From the NCBI RefSeq assembly GCF_020510585.1, contig NZ_CP075190.1:124001-188000 (forward strand): a stretch of 64,000 nt of DNA. The letters are read 5' to 3'. How positions within the stretch are numbered: the first letter of the stretch is position 1; every line of letters begins with the position of its first letter. This document shows, piece after piece, positions 17,758 through 26,871 of the stretch. Source of the DNA: Ferribacterium limneticum. GTDB lineage: Bacteria; Pseudomonadota; Gammaproteobacteria; Burkholderiales; Rhodocyclaceae. The translations under genes and the position numbers were made by a program. The notes beneath the pieces are model-generated. The model did not search any database. It saw only the letters and a program-made list of their open reading frames with translations, and was not told the origin of the DNA.

Positions 17758-18894
17758 TTACTCGTTGGCGATGCTGCGCCCGATGACCAGCCGCTGGATG
17801 TCGTTGGCGCCCTCGTAAATCTGGCAGATGCGCACGTCGCGGTAGATCCGCTCGACCGGGAAGTCGCTGGTGTAGCCGACGCCGCCGTGGATCTGGATGG
17901 CGTCCGAGGCAATCTTCTCGGCGGCTTCCGAGGCGAACATCTTGGCCATCGAGGCTTCCTTCAGGCAGGGCTTGCCGGCGTCCTTGAGCTGGGCGGCGCG
18001 CCAGACCATGAGGCGGGCGGCATCGAGCAGCGTATTCATGTCGGCCAGGCGGAAATTGACGGCCTGGTGGTCAATGATGGGCACGCCAAAGGTCACGCGC
18101 TCCTTGGCGTAGCGCACGGCTGCTTCGAAGGCGGCGCGGGCCATGCCGATGCTCTGGGCGGCGATGCCGATGCGGCCGGCTTCGAGGTTGGACAGCGCAA
18201 TCTTGTAGCCTTCGCCCTCCTTGCCGAGCAGCGCCGAGGCCGGCACGCGGCAGTTTTCGAGAATGATCTGCACGGTGTCGGAAGCGTGCTGGCCCATCTT
18301 GTCTTCCGTGCGGCCGACGATGAAGCCGGGCGTTGCCGTCGGGATCAGAAAGCAGGAAATGCCCTTCTTGCCAGCCGTTTTGTCGGTCACCGCGAAGACG
18401 ATGGCCATCTGGGCGTGCTTGCCGGTGGTGATGAATTGCTTGACGCCGTTGAGCACGAAATGGTCGCCATCGCGGTCAGCCCGCGTGGTGATCGCCGCGG
18501 CATCCGAACCGGTATGCGGTTCGGTCAGGCAGAAGCAGCCGAGCTTTTCGCCGCGGGCCAGTGGTTTGAGCCATTCTTCCTTCTGCGCGTCTGTGCCGTA
18601 CTTCATCGTGATGCCGCAGGCCAGCGAGTTCTGCACCGAAACGATGGTCGACGTGGCGCCGTCGCCGGCGGCGATTTCTTCCAGGGTCAGGACCAGCGAC
18701 ATGTAATCCATGCCGGCGCCGTCCCATTCCTCGGGGACGACCATGCCCAGCGCGCCGAGTTCACCGAGTTCCTTGAGCGCTTCGGCCGGGAAGGTGTGGT
18801 TCCTGTCCCAGTCGGCGGCGAAGGGGGCGAGGCGCTCCTGGGCGAAGGCGCGCATGGTGTCGCGGATCATTTCCTGTTCTTGCGTGAGGATCAT
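17758..18894 (-). CDS. Acyl-CoA dehydrogenase
   Basis: 378 aa, full-length FAD-dependent acyl-CoA dehydrogenase. FCLTEPHTGSDAAAI and KQFITTGKHA line the flavin site; the catalytic base is the Glu in YEGANDIQR near residue 364, the position used by short/medium-chain and short/branched-chain enzymes. It is distinct from LiuA in this cluster, so it probably acts on another substrate such as butyryl- or 2-methylbutyryl-CoA. It lies 14 bases after the thiolase gene and passes electrons to ETF (not in the window). Confidence 0.93.
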   Translation of the reverse strand: MILTQEQEMIRDTMRAFAQERLAPFAADWDRNHTFPAEALKELGELGALGMVVPEEWDGAGMDYMSLVLTLEEIAAGDGATSTIVSVQNSLACGITMKYGTDAQKEEWLKPLARGEKLGCFCLTEPHTGSDAAAITTRADRDGDHFVLNGVKQFITTGKHAQMAIVFAVTDKTAGKKGISCFLIPTATPGFIVGRTEDKMGQHASDTVQIILENCRVPASALLGKEGEGYKIALSNLEAGRIGIAAQSIGMARAAFEAAVRYAKERVTFGVPIIDHQAVNFRLADMNTLLDAARLMVWRAAQLKDAGKPCLKEASMAKMFASEAAEKIASDAIQIHGGVGYTSDFPVERIYRDVRICQIYEGANDIQRLVIGRSIANE

Positions 18895-18908
18895 CGGTCT
18901 GTCTCCGC

Positions 18909-20099
18909 TCAGAGCATTTCAACGGCCAGGGCCGTCGCTTCGCCGCCCCCGATGCACAAGCTGGCAACGCCGCGTTTCTTGCCATACTTCTTGAGCGCGC
19001 CGAGCAGGGTGACGACGATGCGGGCGCCGGAAGCGCCGATCGGGTGACCGAGCGCACAGGCGCCGCCGTGGACATTGACCTTGGCCGGGTCGAGCTTGAG
19101 GTCGTGCAGCGAAGCCATGGTGACGACGGCGAAGGCTTCGTTGATTTCGTAGAGGTCGACCGATTCTGCGGTCCACCCGGTCTTGGCGAACAATTTCTGC
19201 ATGGCGCCGACCGGAGCCGACGGGAAGAGGGCGGGCGTGCCGGCGTGCGTCGTGTGGGCAACGATGCGGGCAAGCGGCTGCAGGCCGAGCTTGGCGGCTT
19301 GCGAGGCGCGCATGAGCACCATGGCGGCGGCGCCGTCGGAAATCGACGAGGAATTGGCGGCGGTGACCGTGCCGTCCTTCTTGAAGGCCGGCTTCAAAGT
19401 CGGGATTTTTTCCACGTTGACCGCGAACGGCCCTTCATCCTTGTCGATCACCACATCGCCCTTGCGGCCGGCGACGGTGGTCGGCGCGATTTCCCAGGCG
19501 AAGCTGCCATTGTTACTGGCCTCGATGGCACGGGTCGTCGAGCGCACGGCGAACCCATCCTGGGCTTCGCGGGTGAAACCGTAAGTGCTCGCACACTCTT
19601 CGGCAAAAGTGCCCATCAGGCGGCCACGGGTTTCCTTGCTGTAGGAGTCCTCCAGGCCATCCATGAACATGTGGTCGAACATCTGGCCGTGACCGAGGCG
19701 ATAGCCGCCACGTGCCTTGGCCAGCAGGTAGGGGGCGTTGGTCATCGACTCCATGCCGCCGACCACGGCGGCGCCATAGGAACCGGCCAGGATGCCGTCG
19801 TGACCGAGCATGGTCGCCTTCATGGCCGAGCCGCAGACCTTGTGGATGGTGGCGCACCCGGCCGAAATCGGCAGGCCGGCCTGCAATGCCGCCTGGCGAG
19901 CGGGGGCCTGGCCCTGGCCGGCTTGCAGGACGCAGCCCATCAGCACTTCCTCGATCAGGTTGACGTCGATGCCGGCGCGCTCGACGGCGGCCTTGATGGC
20001 CACGGCGCCGAGATTGGCGGCGGTCAGGGCGCTGAAGCCACCTTGAAACGAGCCCATGGCGGTGCGGGCGGCGGAAACGATAACGATCGGGTCATTCAT
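18909..20099 (-). CDS. Acetyl-CoA C-acyltransferase (thiolase)
   Basis: 396 aa. Active-site Cys in TIHKVCGSAMKA near residue 90, the His in the GACALGHPIGASG motif, and the second Cys in the C-terminal SLCIGGGEATALAVE. A biosynthetic-type acetyl-CoA acetyltransferase is most likely: it can split acetoacetyl-CoA from leucine breakdown, or condense acetyl-CoA towards polyhydroxybutyrate, whose synthase gene lies 4.5 kb away. Symbols atoB or phaA would both fit, so none is assigned. A degenerate dispersed repeat is embedded around VNVEKIPTLK. Confidence 0.94.
   Translation of the reverse strand: MNDPIVIVSAARTAMGSFQGGFSALTAANLGAVAIKAAVERAGIDVNLIEEVLMGCVLQAGQGQAPARQAALQAGLPISAGCATIHKVCGSAMKATMLGHDGILAGSYGAAVVGGMESMTNAPYLLAKARGGYRLGHGQMFDHMFMDGLEDSYSKETRGRLMGTFAEECASTYGFTREAQDGFAVRSTTRAIEASNNGSFAWEIAPTTVAGRKGDVVIDKDEGPFAVNVEKIPTLKPAFKKDGTVTAANSSSISDGAAAMVLMRASQAAKLGLQPLARIVAHTTHAGTPALFPSAPVGAMQKLFAKTGWTAESVDLYEINEAFAVVTMASLHDLKLDPAKVNVHGGACALGHPIGASGARIVVTLLGALKKYGKKRGVASLCIGGGEATALAVEML
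19392..19427 (+). repeat. Dispersed repeat, degenerate copy 5 (inside the thiolase gene)
   Basis: GATTTTTTCCACGTTGACCGCG in the thiolase gene, antisense to it, keeps the T tract, CC, GTTGACCG order of the core but is otherwise diverged. It encodes AVNVEK. Confidence 0.5.
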
Positions 20100-20126
20100 G
20101 CTGATTTCTCCTGCGTTTTGTTGTGA

Positions 20127-21275
20127 TCAGGCGTCCAACGCTTTCAGTGCGGCGTCGTAACGGGTAGGGAGGTCGTCGAGGGTATCGACGGTGATGCCGA
20201 GGTCATGCATGTGGCCGTCCTTGAGGCCGTAGATCCAGCCATGCACGGTCAATCGCTGGCCACGCTGCCAGGCATCCTGGACGACCGGGTTGTGGCAGAC
20301 ATTGACGACCTGTTCGAGGACGTTCAGTTCGCACAGACGGTCGTGACGCTGGGTTTCGGGCAGGCTGTCGACATTGGCCAGGTGCTTGTTATGTACGTCA
20401 TGGACGTGGCGCAGCCAGAGATCGACGACGCCGACCCGGGTCCGGTTGAGCGCGGCGAGCACGCCGCCGCACCCGTAGTGGCCGACGACCATGATGTGTT
20501 TGACCTTGAGCACATCGACCGCGTACTGGATGACCGACAGGCAGTTGAGGTCGGTGTGGACCACGACATTGGCGACGTTGCGATGGACGAACACTTCGCC
20601 CGGCAGCAGTCCGACGATCTGGTTGGCCGGCACGCGCGAATCGGAGCAGCCGATCCACAGGAATTCGGGATTTTGCAGATGGGCCAGCTTGTCGAAATAG
20701 GTCGGATCGATTTCGTGCATCTGCTTGGCCCAGGCCCGGTTGTAGTCGAACAGGTGGGTCAGGTTCTCGTTGCGGATTTCCTCTTCCGACCAGTTGTCGA
20801 GATCGAGCGTCAGGAAAATGCGTTCGTCGTCCGGCGTTGGGTAGTAGGCGGGCGATTCGGTGAACCCCAACTCGCGGTATAGCTTCACCGCCATCCGCAT
20901 GTTGGGCAGCGTGTCGAGCAGCAGGCGCTTGTAGCCGATGTCCCGGGCCGCCTTGATCGCCGCCAGTGCCAGGGTGCGGCCGATGCCGTGGCCGCGCTCC
21001 TCGGGGCTGACGTAGAGCCGCTTCATTTCGCAAATGCCTTCGCTGCCGGCCAAAGCGCGCACACCGACACAACCGGCCGGTCGACCGTCGATTTCGGCAA
21101 AAAATAGCCGGCCCTGCGGCGCCGAGTAGGCTCCGGGCAGGGAGGCCATTTCCTGGTCGAAATTCTGGAAGCACAGGTCAACGCCCAGCCAGGCTGCGTA
21201 ATTGCGGAAATACTGGCGAACCTGCTCCAGTGCTTCGGCATCGTTGGCGGTGAGGGTACGTAAGGTAACGGTCAT
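20127..21275 (-). CDS. Fusion: GNAT N-acetyltransferase + beta-carbonic anhydrase
   Basis: 382 aa from the ATG at 21275, which has an AAGGAG site; a longer frame from 21362 overlaps liuA and is unlikely. Residues 1-165 are a GNAT acetyltransferase with the acetyl-CoA loop ERGHGIGRTLAL and the MKRLYV strand. Residues from about 172 to the end are a beta-carbonic anhydrase with zinc ligands in CSDSR, and the His/Cys pair in VGHYGCGG. Both active-site sets look intact. Carbonic anhydrase makes bicarbonate, the co-substrate of the LiuBD carboxylase encoded in the same cluster. The GNAT target is unknown. Confidence 0.93.
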   Translation of the reverse strand: MTVTLRTLTANDAEALEQVRQYFRNYAAWLGVDLCFQNFDQEMASLPGAYSAPQGRLFFAEIDGRPAGCVGVRALAGSEGICEMKRLYVSPEERGHGIGRTLALAAIKAARDIGYKRLLLDTLPNMRMAVKLYRELGFTESPAYYPTPDDERIFLTLDLDNWSEEEIRNENLTHLFDYNRAWAKQMHEIDPTYFDKLAHLQNPEFLWIGCSDSRVPANQIVGLLPGEVFVHRNVANVVVHTDLNCLSVIQYAVDVLKVKHIMVVGHYGCGGVLAALNRTRVGVVDLWLRHVHDVHNKHLANVDSLPETQRHDRLCELNVLEQVVNVCHNPVVQDAWQRGQRLTVHGWIYGLKDGHMHDLGITVDTLDDLPTRYDAALKALDA

Positions 21276-21330
21276 GCTGTATAGCTCCTTGGTGCAGCGC
21301 CCCCGTTCCGGGAACGCCGGCGGGAGCTTG

Positions 21331-22503
21331 TTAGGCAGTTTCGGCGAAAAGTTCGCGGCCAATCAGCATTCTACGGATTTCCGAAGTGCCTGCCCCGATC
21401 TCATAGAGCTTGGCATCGCGCCACAAACGGCCGACCGGATATTCGTTGGTGTAGCCGACGCCGCCCAGGGTTTGAATGGCCTCGCCGGCCATCCAGGTCG
21501 CCTTTTCGGCGGAATAGAGAATGGCCCCGGCAGCGTCCTTGCGCAGCGTCCGGGCGTGGTCGGTAGCATCGCAGGCGCGGCCGACGGCATAGACGTAGGC
21601 GCGGTTGGCCATCCAGGTCGAATACATATCGGCGACCTTGCCTTGCATGAGCTGGAATTCGCCGATCGCCTGGCCGAACTGCTTGCGTTCGTGGAGGAAG
21701 GGGACAACGACGTCCATGCAGGCTGCCATGATGCCGAGCGGGCCGCCGCACAGCACGGCGCGTTCGTAGTCGAGGCCGGACATCAATACCTTGGTGCCGT
21801 TACCGACGCCGCCCAGCACGTTTTCTTCGGGAACTTCGCAGTCGTCGAAGAATAGCGGGAAGGTGTTGGAGCCGCGCATGCCCAGTTTGTCGAGGTGAGT
21901 GCCGTGGGTGAAACCCTTGAAATCCTTTTCGACGATGAAGGCGGTCATGCCCTTGGCCCCGGCGGTCGGGTCGGTCTTGGCGTAGACCACCAGCGTGTCG
22001 GCATCGCCGCCGTTGGTGATCCACATCTTGGAACCGTTGAGGACGTAGCGGTCGCCCTTCTTCTCGGCCTTCAGTTTCATCGAGACGACGTCGGAGCCGG
22101 CGCTTGGCTCGGACATGGCCAGGGCGCCGACATGGTCGCCGGAAATCAGTTTGGGCAGGTATTTCTGGCGCTGCGCTTCGCTGCCGTTGCGGCGGATCTG
22201 GTTGACGCACAGGTTCGAGTGGGCACCGTAGGACAGGCCGATCGACGCCGAAGCGCGGGAAATTTCTTCGAGCGCCACGATGTGGGCCAGATAGCCCATA
22301 TTGGTGCCGCCGTATTCCTCGCTGGCGGTCATGCCGAGCAGTCCCATGTCGCCAAATTTCTTCCAGAGGTCGGCCGGGAAGTGATTGATGCGGTCGACTT
22401 CGGCGGCGCGCGGCGCGATTTCGGCGTCGGCAAAAGCCTTCACCGCATCGCGCAGCAGGTTGATGTCTTCGCCGAGGGCGAAATCGAGGCTGGGTATGTT
22501 CAT
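21331..22503 (-). CDS. liuA: Isovaleryl-CoA dehydrogenase
   Basis: 390 aa. Oxidises isovaleryl-CoA to 3-methylcrotonyl-CoA, the first committed step after leucine transamination and decarboxylation. The catalytic Glu is in [15 protein letters not shown], the helix-G position characteristic of isovaleryl-CoA dehydrogenase rather than the C-terminal position of other family members. [13 protein letters not shown] and [13 protein letters not shown] line the substrate and FAD sites. Follows the thioesterase gene by 20 bases. Confidence 0.97.
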   Translation of the reverse strand: MNIPSLDFALGEDINLLRDAVKAFADAEIAPRAAEVDRINHFPADLWKKFGDMGLLGMTASEEYGGTNMGYLAHIVALEEISRASASIGLSYGAHSNLCVNQIRRNGSEAQRQKYLPKLISGDHVGALAMSEPSAGSDVVSMKLKAEKKGDRYVLNGSKMWITNGGDADTLVVYAKTDPTAGAKGMTAFIVEKDFKGFTHGTHLDKLGMRGSNTFPLFFDDCEVPEENVLGGVGNGTKVLMSGLDYERAVLCGGPLGIMAACMDVVVPFLHERKQFGQAIGEFQLMQGKVADMYSTWMANRAYVYAVGRACDATDHARTLRKDAAGAILYSAEKATWMAGEAIQTLGGVGYTNEYPVGRLWRDAKLYEIGAGTSEIRRMLIGRELFAETA

Positions 22504-22523
22504 GGTTTGTCTCCGTTATCGAT

Positions 22524-22967
22524 TTATTTTTCAGTCTTGCCGTGCATGACCATGATGGTCTGCTGCATCAGTGCACACAGCGTTTCCCGACCGTCTTTCA
22601 CGGCGAAGACTTCGGCCTGGGTGACGATCAGCGTACGACCGGGGCGGACCACCTTGCCGCGGGCGATCAGTTTTTCGCCATCAGCCGGGGCGACCAGATT
22701 CATCTTGAATTCGACCGTCAGCACCGAGGCGGTTTCCGGCACAACGGTCATCGCCGCATAGCCGGCCGCCGAATCGGCGATCATGCCGACGACGCCGCCG
22801 TGGACAAAACCGTGCTGCTGCTCGACACCTGTCCAGTGCGGTAGATGGATTTCTGTCCGGCCGTGCTCGATGACCGGCATCGTCGCCTGGATCAGCTCCA
22901 TGGCGTTCTGGCGGGCAAAACTGGCGCTGACGCGTTCGGCAAAATGAGGGTCGAGGAATTTGGTCAT
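22524..22967 (-). CDS. PaaI-family hotdog thioesterase
   Basis: 147 aa, single hotdog fold; the QHGFVHGGVVGMIADSAAG motif with its Asp is the PaaI-type acyl-CoA thioesterase signature. It could free CoA from stalled intermediates of the liu pathway. It is the first structural gene after liuR, directly behind the palindromic operator. No Shine-Dalgarno is visible before the ATG at 22967, and the predicted promoter would give an almost leaderless mRNA. Confidence 0.9.
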   Translation of the reverse strand: MTKFLDPHFAERVSASFARQNAMELIQATMPVIEHGRTEIHLPHWTGVEQQHGFVHGGVVGMIADSAAGYAAMTVVPETASVLTVEFKMNLVAPADGEKLIARGKVVRPGRTLIVTQAEVFAVKDGRETLCALMQQTIMVMHGKTEK

Positions 22968-22975
22968 AGGTTGTG

Positions 22976-23003
22976 ATTGTATTTACGTTGACGTTAACGT
23001 CAA
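22976..23003 (-). promoter_or_regulatory. liu promoter with palindromic LiuR-type operator
   Basis: Perfect 16-bp palindrome TTGACGTTAACGTCAA at 22988-23003, of the kind described for LiuR in leucine-degradation regulons. It overlaps a plausible promoter on the minus strand: -35 TTGACG at 23003-22998 and -10 TACAAT at 22981-22976 with a 16-bp spacer. Position between liuR and the first structural gene fits direct control. Confidence 0.82.
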
Positions 23004-23021
23004 CTAGAGATCAAAGATTTT

Positions 23022-23414
23022 TTACGGGGCATTGCGGCGAGCCACTTCCAGTTCGCACTGGCGCTCGAATTCCGAAATTTCCGCCAGCATCGCCTCGATG
23101 TCCTCGCGTTGCTGTTCCAGTGCGGCGCGGCGCTTTTCCATGACGCGCAGGCATTCGAGCAGTTGCGGCGTTTCGTCCTCGGTCGAGGCGTACATGCCGA
23201 TCAGGTCCTTGATTTCGGCCAGCGACAGCCCGAGACGCTTGCCGCGCAGGGCCATCTTGAGGCGTGCCCGGTCGCGGCGGGTGAATACGCGTTTGCTGCC
23301 TTCGCGTACGGGCGACAGGATGCCCTGGTCTTCCCAGAAGCGGATGGTGCGTGGGGTGATGCCGAACTCGCGGGCGAGGTCGGAGATGGCAAAGGTGGTG
23401 GCCGTTTGGCTCAA
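23022..23414 (-). CDS. liuR: MerR-family regulator LiuR
   Basis: 130 aa. Winged helix with ISDLAREFGITPRTIRFWEDQGIL at the N-terminus and a long C-terminal coiled coil for dimerisation; no metal-binding Cys cluster, as expected for LiuR, which senses a pathway CoA ester or related signal in other proteobacteria (inference). TTG start: GAGGAG stands six bases upstream and no ATG is available. The gene is co-directional with the liu genes and divergent from the MBL-fold gene at 23516. Confidence 0.92.
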   Translation of the reverse strand: MSQTATTFAISDLAREFGITPRTIRFWEDQGILSPVREGSKRVFTRRDRARLKMALRGKRLGLSLAEIKDLIGMYASTEDETPQLLECLRVMEKRRAALEQQREDIEAMLAEISEFERQCELEVARRNAP

Positions 23415-23515
23415 ATTGGTCTCCTCAAGGTGCGGCCAAGTTAAACAGATGCCCGGGGTTTTTTCAATCCGCTACCGTATGGTAAGTTGTTCACCTACAA
23501 ATAAAAGGTTTGTCC

Positions 23516-24556
23516 ATGCCCCTGCAATTCCCCCACGCTAACCCGCCGGCTGCCGGCGAACTGACCGAAGTGGCGCCCGGCGTTTTCTGGCTGCGCATGC
23601 CGCTACCCTTCCAGCTTGATCACATCAATCTCTGGCTGCTCCGTGACGGTCAGGGCTGGGTCATTGTAGACACCGGTTTTCCCGACGATGCTGTGCGCAC
23701 AATGTGGACGCAAATCCTGGAAAAGCTCGATGGCCCGGTGACGCGCCTGATCGTCACCCACTTCCATCCCGATCATCTCGGGCTGGCCACCTGGCTCATG
23801 GAAAAGACCGGCGCGCCCTTGTCGATGACGACCGGCGAGTTCCTGACCGCGCATGTCGTATGGCACGAGATCGGCGGGCATGGCGCGCGTTTCATGGTCG
23901 AACAGTTCCGTCAGCATGGCCTGGGGAGCGAGCAACTGGCCAAGTTTGAAAAACGCGGCTCAGGTTATCGCAAGGCTGTCCCGGCTTTGCCCGAATACTA
24001 CGACCGCCTGAAGATCGGTGATATCGCTACGGTCGACGGGAATAAATGGCAAATTTTGATAGGTCATGGTCACGCGCCTGAACATATGGCGCTTTACTGT
24101 GTTGAACTCGGCGTGTTAATTTCGGGCGACATGCTTTTACCGAGAATTTCGACCAATATCAGCGTTTTTGCCGCAACCCCCAAGGCTGACGCGTTGCGCT
24201 GGTTTCTCGAGTCGCTGGACGAAATGGCGAGTGAAATTCCGGACGAAACACTGGTATTGCCTTCGCACGGCTTGCCCTTCACAGGGATTCGGGCGCGGGT
24301 TCAGGCACTGCATTCGCATCATGAAGAACGACTGCAAGCTTTGGAAGACAGCTGTGAACTAGCGCCGCAGAGCGCAGCCGAGTTGCTCGATGTGTTGTTC
24401 AATCGGGCGCTCGATACACACCAAACCATGTTCGCGATGGGCGAAGCAATTGCCCATCTGAACTACCTTGAGCAAGCTGGTCGGTTGTCATGCAGTATCG
24501 GCGCCGACGGAGTGATTCGCTATTCGCGGTTGCAGCCTAAAGCCGTTACGCACTGA
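23516..24556 (+). CDS. MBL-fold metallo-hydrolase
   Basis: 346 aa. Metal motif THFHPDHLG near residue 80, GHGHAPEH and SGDMLLP downstream, and a helical C-terminal extension after residue 240 seen in LACTB2-like proteins. Substrate unknown; these proteins are often near fatty-acid or PHA genes. ATG at 23516 with AAAAGG seven bases upstream (a TTG six bases earlier is less likely). Divergent from liuR and 16 bases ahead of phaC, so the two are probably cotranscribed. Confidence 0.9.
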   Translation: MPLQFPHANPPAAGELTEVAPGVFWLRMPLPFQLDHINLWLLRDGQGWVIVDTGFPDDAVRTMWTQILEKLDGPVTRLIVTHFHPDHLGLATWLMEKTGAPLSMTTGEFLTAHVVWHEIGGHGARFMVEQFRQHGLGSEQLAKFEKRGSGYRKAVPALPEYYDRLKIGDIATVDGNKWQILIGHGHAPEHMALYCVELGVLISGDMLLPRISTNISVFAATPKADALRWFLESLDEMASEIPDETLVLPSHGLPFTGIRARVQALHSHHEERLQALEDSCELAPQSAAELLDVLFNRALDTHQTMFAMGEAIAHLNYLEQAGRLSCSIGADGVIRYSRLQPKAVTH

Positions 24557-24572
24557 CAGAGGGAGTTTCAAG

Positions 24573-26408
24573 ATGTCGCAGCAAACCGAAAACCAGGGTA
24601 TGAACCTGCCGAACCCGGCCGAAATGGCCAAGACTTATGCCGAAGTCGCCCAGCGCGCCTCGCGCCTGATCACCCAGTTCATGGAAAAGAAAGCCAAGGA
24701 TGGCGTCAATGCGCCGGCCGATGAACTGGGCGTAGCCAAAGCCTTTATGGACCTGTCGTCCCGTCTGCTGGCCAATCCGTACAAGATGGCCCAGACCCAG
24801 ATGAACATGATGTGGGACTACTTCTCGCTGTGGCAGAACACCAGCATGAAGATGATGGGCATGCCGGGTAGCCACGCCGTAGCGTCGCCCAAGAAGGGCG
24901 ACAACCGTTTCAAGGACGAAGAGTGGGAAGAACATTTCATGTTCGACTTCGTCAAGCAGTCTTATCTGATCACGGCGCGCCACCTGCACGATACCGTCGC
25001 CGGTACCGAAGGCCTGGACGAAGCGACCCAGCAGAAGGTCAACTTCTTCACGCGCCAGTACATCGACGCGCTGTCGCCGTCCAACTTCGCCCTGACCAAT
25101 CCGGAAGTCTTCCGCGAAACCGTCAAGAGCAACGGCCAGAACCTGATCAAGGGCCTCAACAACCTGTTGCACGACGTCGAATCCGGTGATGGCCAGCTGC
25201 GCATCCGGATGACCGATACCTCGGCCTTCGAAATGGGCAAGAACGTTGCCACGACGCCGGGCAAGGTGGTTTTCCAGAACGAGCTGTTCCAGCTCATCCA
25301 GTACAACCCGACGACGCCGGATCAGAACAAGAAGCCTTTCCTGATCGTCCCGCCGTGGATCAACAAGTACTATATCCTCGACCTGCGCGAGAAGAACTCG
25401 CTGGTCAAGTGGGCGACCGACCAGGGCCACACCACCTTCATCATGTCGTGGACCAATCCGGACGAGAAGCTGGCCGCCAAGTCCTTCGAAAACTACCTGC
25501 TCGAAGGCTCGCTCGAAGCGATCAACCAGGTTTGCGCCCATACCGGCGAGAGCAGCGTCAACATGGCCGGCTACTGTCTGGGCGGTACGCTGCTCATGAC
25601 CACGCTGGCCTACATGACGGCCAAGAAGGACAAGCGCGTTGCCTCGGCTACCTTCTTCACGACCATGCTCGATTTCTCCGAGCCGGGCGAACTGGGCATC
25701 TTCCTCGATGAAGGTGCGGTTGCCGGTCTGGAAAAGAAGATGGCCGAACGCGGCTTCCTCGAAGGTTCGGAAATGGCCGGCACCTTCAACATGCTGCGCG
25801 CCAACGACCTGATCTGGTCCTTCGTGGTCAATAACTACCTGATGGGCAAGGATCCGTTCCCCTTCGACCTGCTCTACTGGAACTCCGACTCGACCCGCAT
25901 GCCGGCCGCCATGCACAGCTTCTACCTGCGCAACATGTACCTGGCCAACCTGCTCCGGGAACCGGGCGGCATCACGCTGGGCGGCGTCAAGATCGACATC
26001 AGCAAGGTCAAGACCCCGTGCTACTTCATCTCGACCATCGAAGACCACATCGCACCGTGGAAGAGCACCTACATGGGCGCCCGTCTGCCATCCGGCAACA
26101 CCAAGTTCGTCCTCGGCGGCTCGGGCCACATCGCCGGCATCGTCAATCCGCCGGTCGCCAACAAGTATGGTTTCTGGACCAATGACGCGACTGATGGCGA
26201 TCTGCCGGAAAGCCCGGAAGACTTCCTGGCCGGCGCTACGCAAAATGCCGGTTCGTGGTGGACGCACTGGAACGAGTGGGTGACCAGCCTGCCGGGCGGT
26301 GATGCCAAGGTCAAGGCACGCAAGCCGGAAGACGGTACGCTCACGGTCATCGAAGATGCACCGGGTTCTTACGTCAAGTTCCGTCTCGATACGCAGAAGA
26401 AAAACTAA
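24573..26408 (+). CDS. phaC: Class I polyhydroxyalkanoate synthase
   Basis: 611 aa, the usual length of class I PhaC. Polymerises 3-hydroxyacyl-CoA to polyester on granules. Lipase-like box GYCLGG with the catalytic Cys near residue 333, catalytic Asp in IEDHIAPW and His in GGSGHIAGIVNPP; the N-terminal 200 residues are the substrate-access and oligomer region. Marked codon bias to C/G endings suggests high expression. No phaB or phasin gene is adjacent. Followed by a terminator. Confidence 0.97.
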   Translation: MSQQTENQGMNLPNPAEMAKTYAEVAQRASRLITQFMEKKAKDGVNAPADELGVAKAFMDLSSRLLANPYKMAQTQMNMMWDYFSLWQNTSMKMMGMPGSHAVASPKKGDNRFKDEEWEEHFMFDFVKQSYLITARHLHDTVAGTEGLDEATQQKVNFFTRQYIDALSPSNFALTNPEVFRETVKSNGQNLIKGLNNLLHDVESGDGQLRIRMTDTSAFEMGKNVATTPGKVVFQNELFQLIQYNPTTPDQNKKPFLIVPPWINKYYILDLREKNSLVKWATDQGHTTFIMSWTNPDEKLAAKSFENYLLEGSLEAINQVCAHTGESSVNMAGYCLGGTLLMTTLAYMTAKKDKRVASATFFTTMLDFSEPGELGIFLDEGAVAGLEKKMAERGFLEGSEMAGTFNMLRANDLIWSFVVNNYLMGKDPFPFDLLYWNSDSTRMPAAMHSFYLRNMYLANLLREPGGITLGGVKIDISKVKTPCYFISTIEDHIAPWKSTYMGARLPSGNTKFVLGGSGHIAGIVNPPVANKYGFWTNDATDGDLPESPEDFLAGATQNAGSWWTHWNEWVTSLPGGDAKVKARKPEDGTLTVIEDAPGSYVKFRLDTQKKN

Positions 26409-26430
26409 AGGCGATTTCGCCTGAAGATCA

Positions 26431-26460
26431 GAACGGGAGGCTGCGGCCTCCCGTTTTTAT
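26431..26460 (+). terminator. Intrinsic terminator after phaC
   Basis: Nine-base-pair stem ACGGGAGGC/GCCTCCCGT with a TGCG loop followed by TTTT; a smaller GGCGATTTCGCC hairpin stands just upstream at 26410-26421. Confidence 0.93.
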
Positions 26461-26519
26461 TTCCAGAACCATGGCTGCCCCGGCCTGTCTTACAGCTATA
26501 GACCGAGAGGAGGCCTGCC

Positions 26520-26804
26520 ATGTTCGATTCCCCCGTTGTCTCCGTTCATATACCGCCGGTTCTGCGCAGTTTTGCCGGTGGTCGCAACGAAATCACCGCC
26601 AGTGGCGACACGGTGGGTGAGGTTCTTGAGGCGGTTGGTCACGAGTATCCAGCCATTCGCTCCCACCTGATGTCGTCGGAAGGCGATCTGCTGGCTGGGG
26701 TCGCCGTCTTTTTGGGGCCGCGCAGCATTCGTGAAATGCAGGGCTTGGCGACGCCGATCGAACTGGAAGAGACGCTCAGTATCGTGCCGATCGGCAGCGT
26801 TTAG
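26520..26804 (+). CDS. MoaD/ThiS-like beta-grasp protein lacking the C-terminal Gly-Gly
   Basis: 94 aa, resembling the MoaD/ThiS sulfur-carrier family: VHIPPVLRSFAGG at the start, the TVGEVLEAVGHEYPAI helix, and the ETLSIVPIGSV end. Family members finish in Gly-Gly, which is adenylated and thiocarboxylated; here five residues follow the Pro as usual but they read IGSV with no di-glycine, so classic sulfur transfer is not possible. Strong ribosome site GAGGAGG. Monocistronic; a copy of the dispersed repeat starts four bases after the stop. Confidence 0.8.
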   Translation: MFDSPVVSVHIPPVLRSFAGGRNEITASGDTVGEVLEAVGHEYPAIRSHLMSSEGDLLAGVAVFLGPRSIREMQGLATPIELEETLSIVPIGSV

Positions 26805-26807
26805 CGG

Positions 26808-26847
26808 ATTTCAATTTTGGCCAAAATTTCCGGTTGACCGTGGGAAT
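26808..26847 (+). repeat. Dispersed 40-bp repeat, copy 6 (near-consensus)
   Basis: Intergenic copy between the MoaD-like gene and ubiT, starting right after the MoaD-like stop codon. Left part TTTCAATTTTGGCC and right part TTTCCGGTTGACCGTGGG are as in copy 1; the middle reads AAAA instead of ATTT. Confidence 0.86.
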
Positions 26848-26871
26848 GCTGGTTGGCCGGGACAGGCTAGC

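Noticed and set aside
20127..21362. Acetyltransferase-carbonic anhydrase start at 21362
   Set aside because: It would overlap liuA by 32 bp and has no ribosome site; the ATG at 21275 has AAGGAG.
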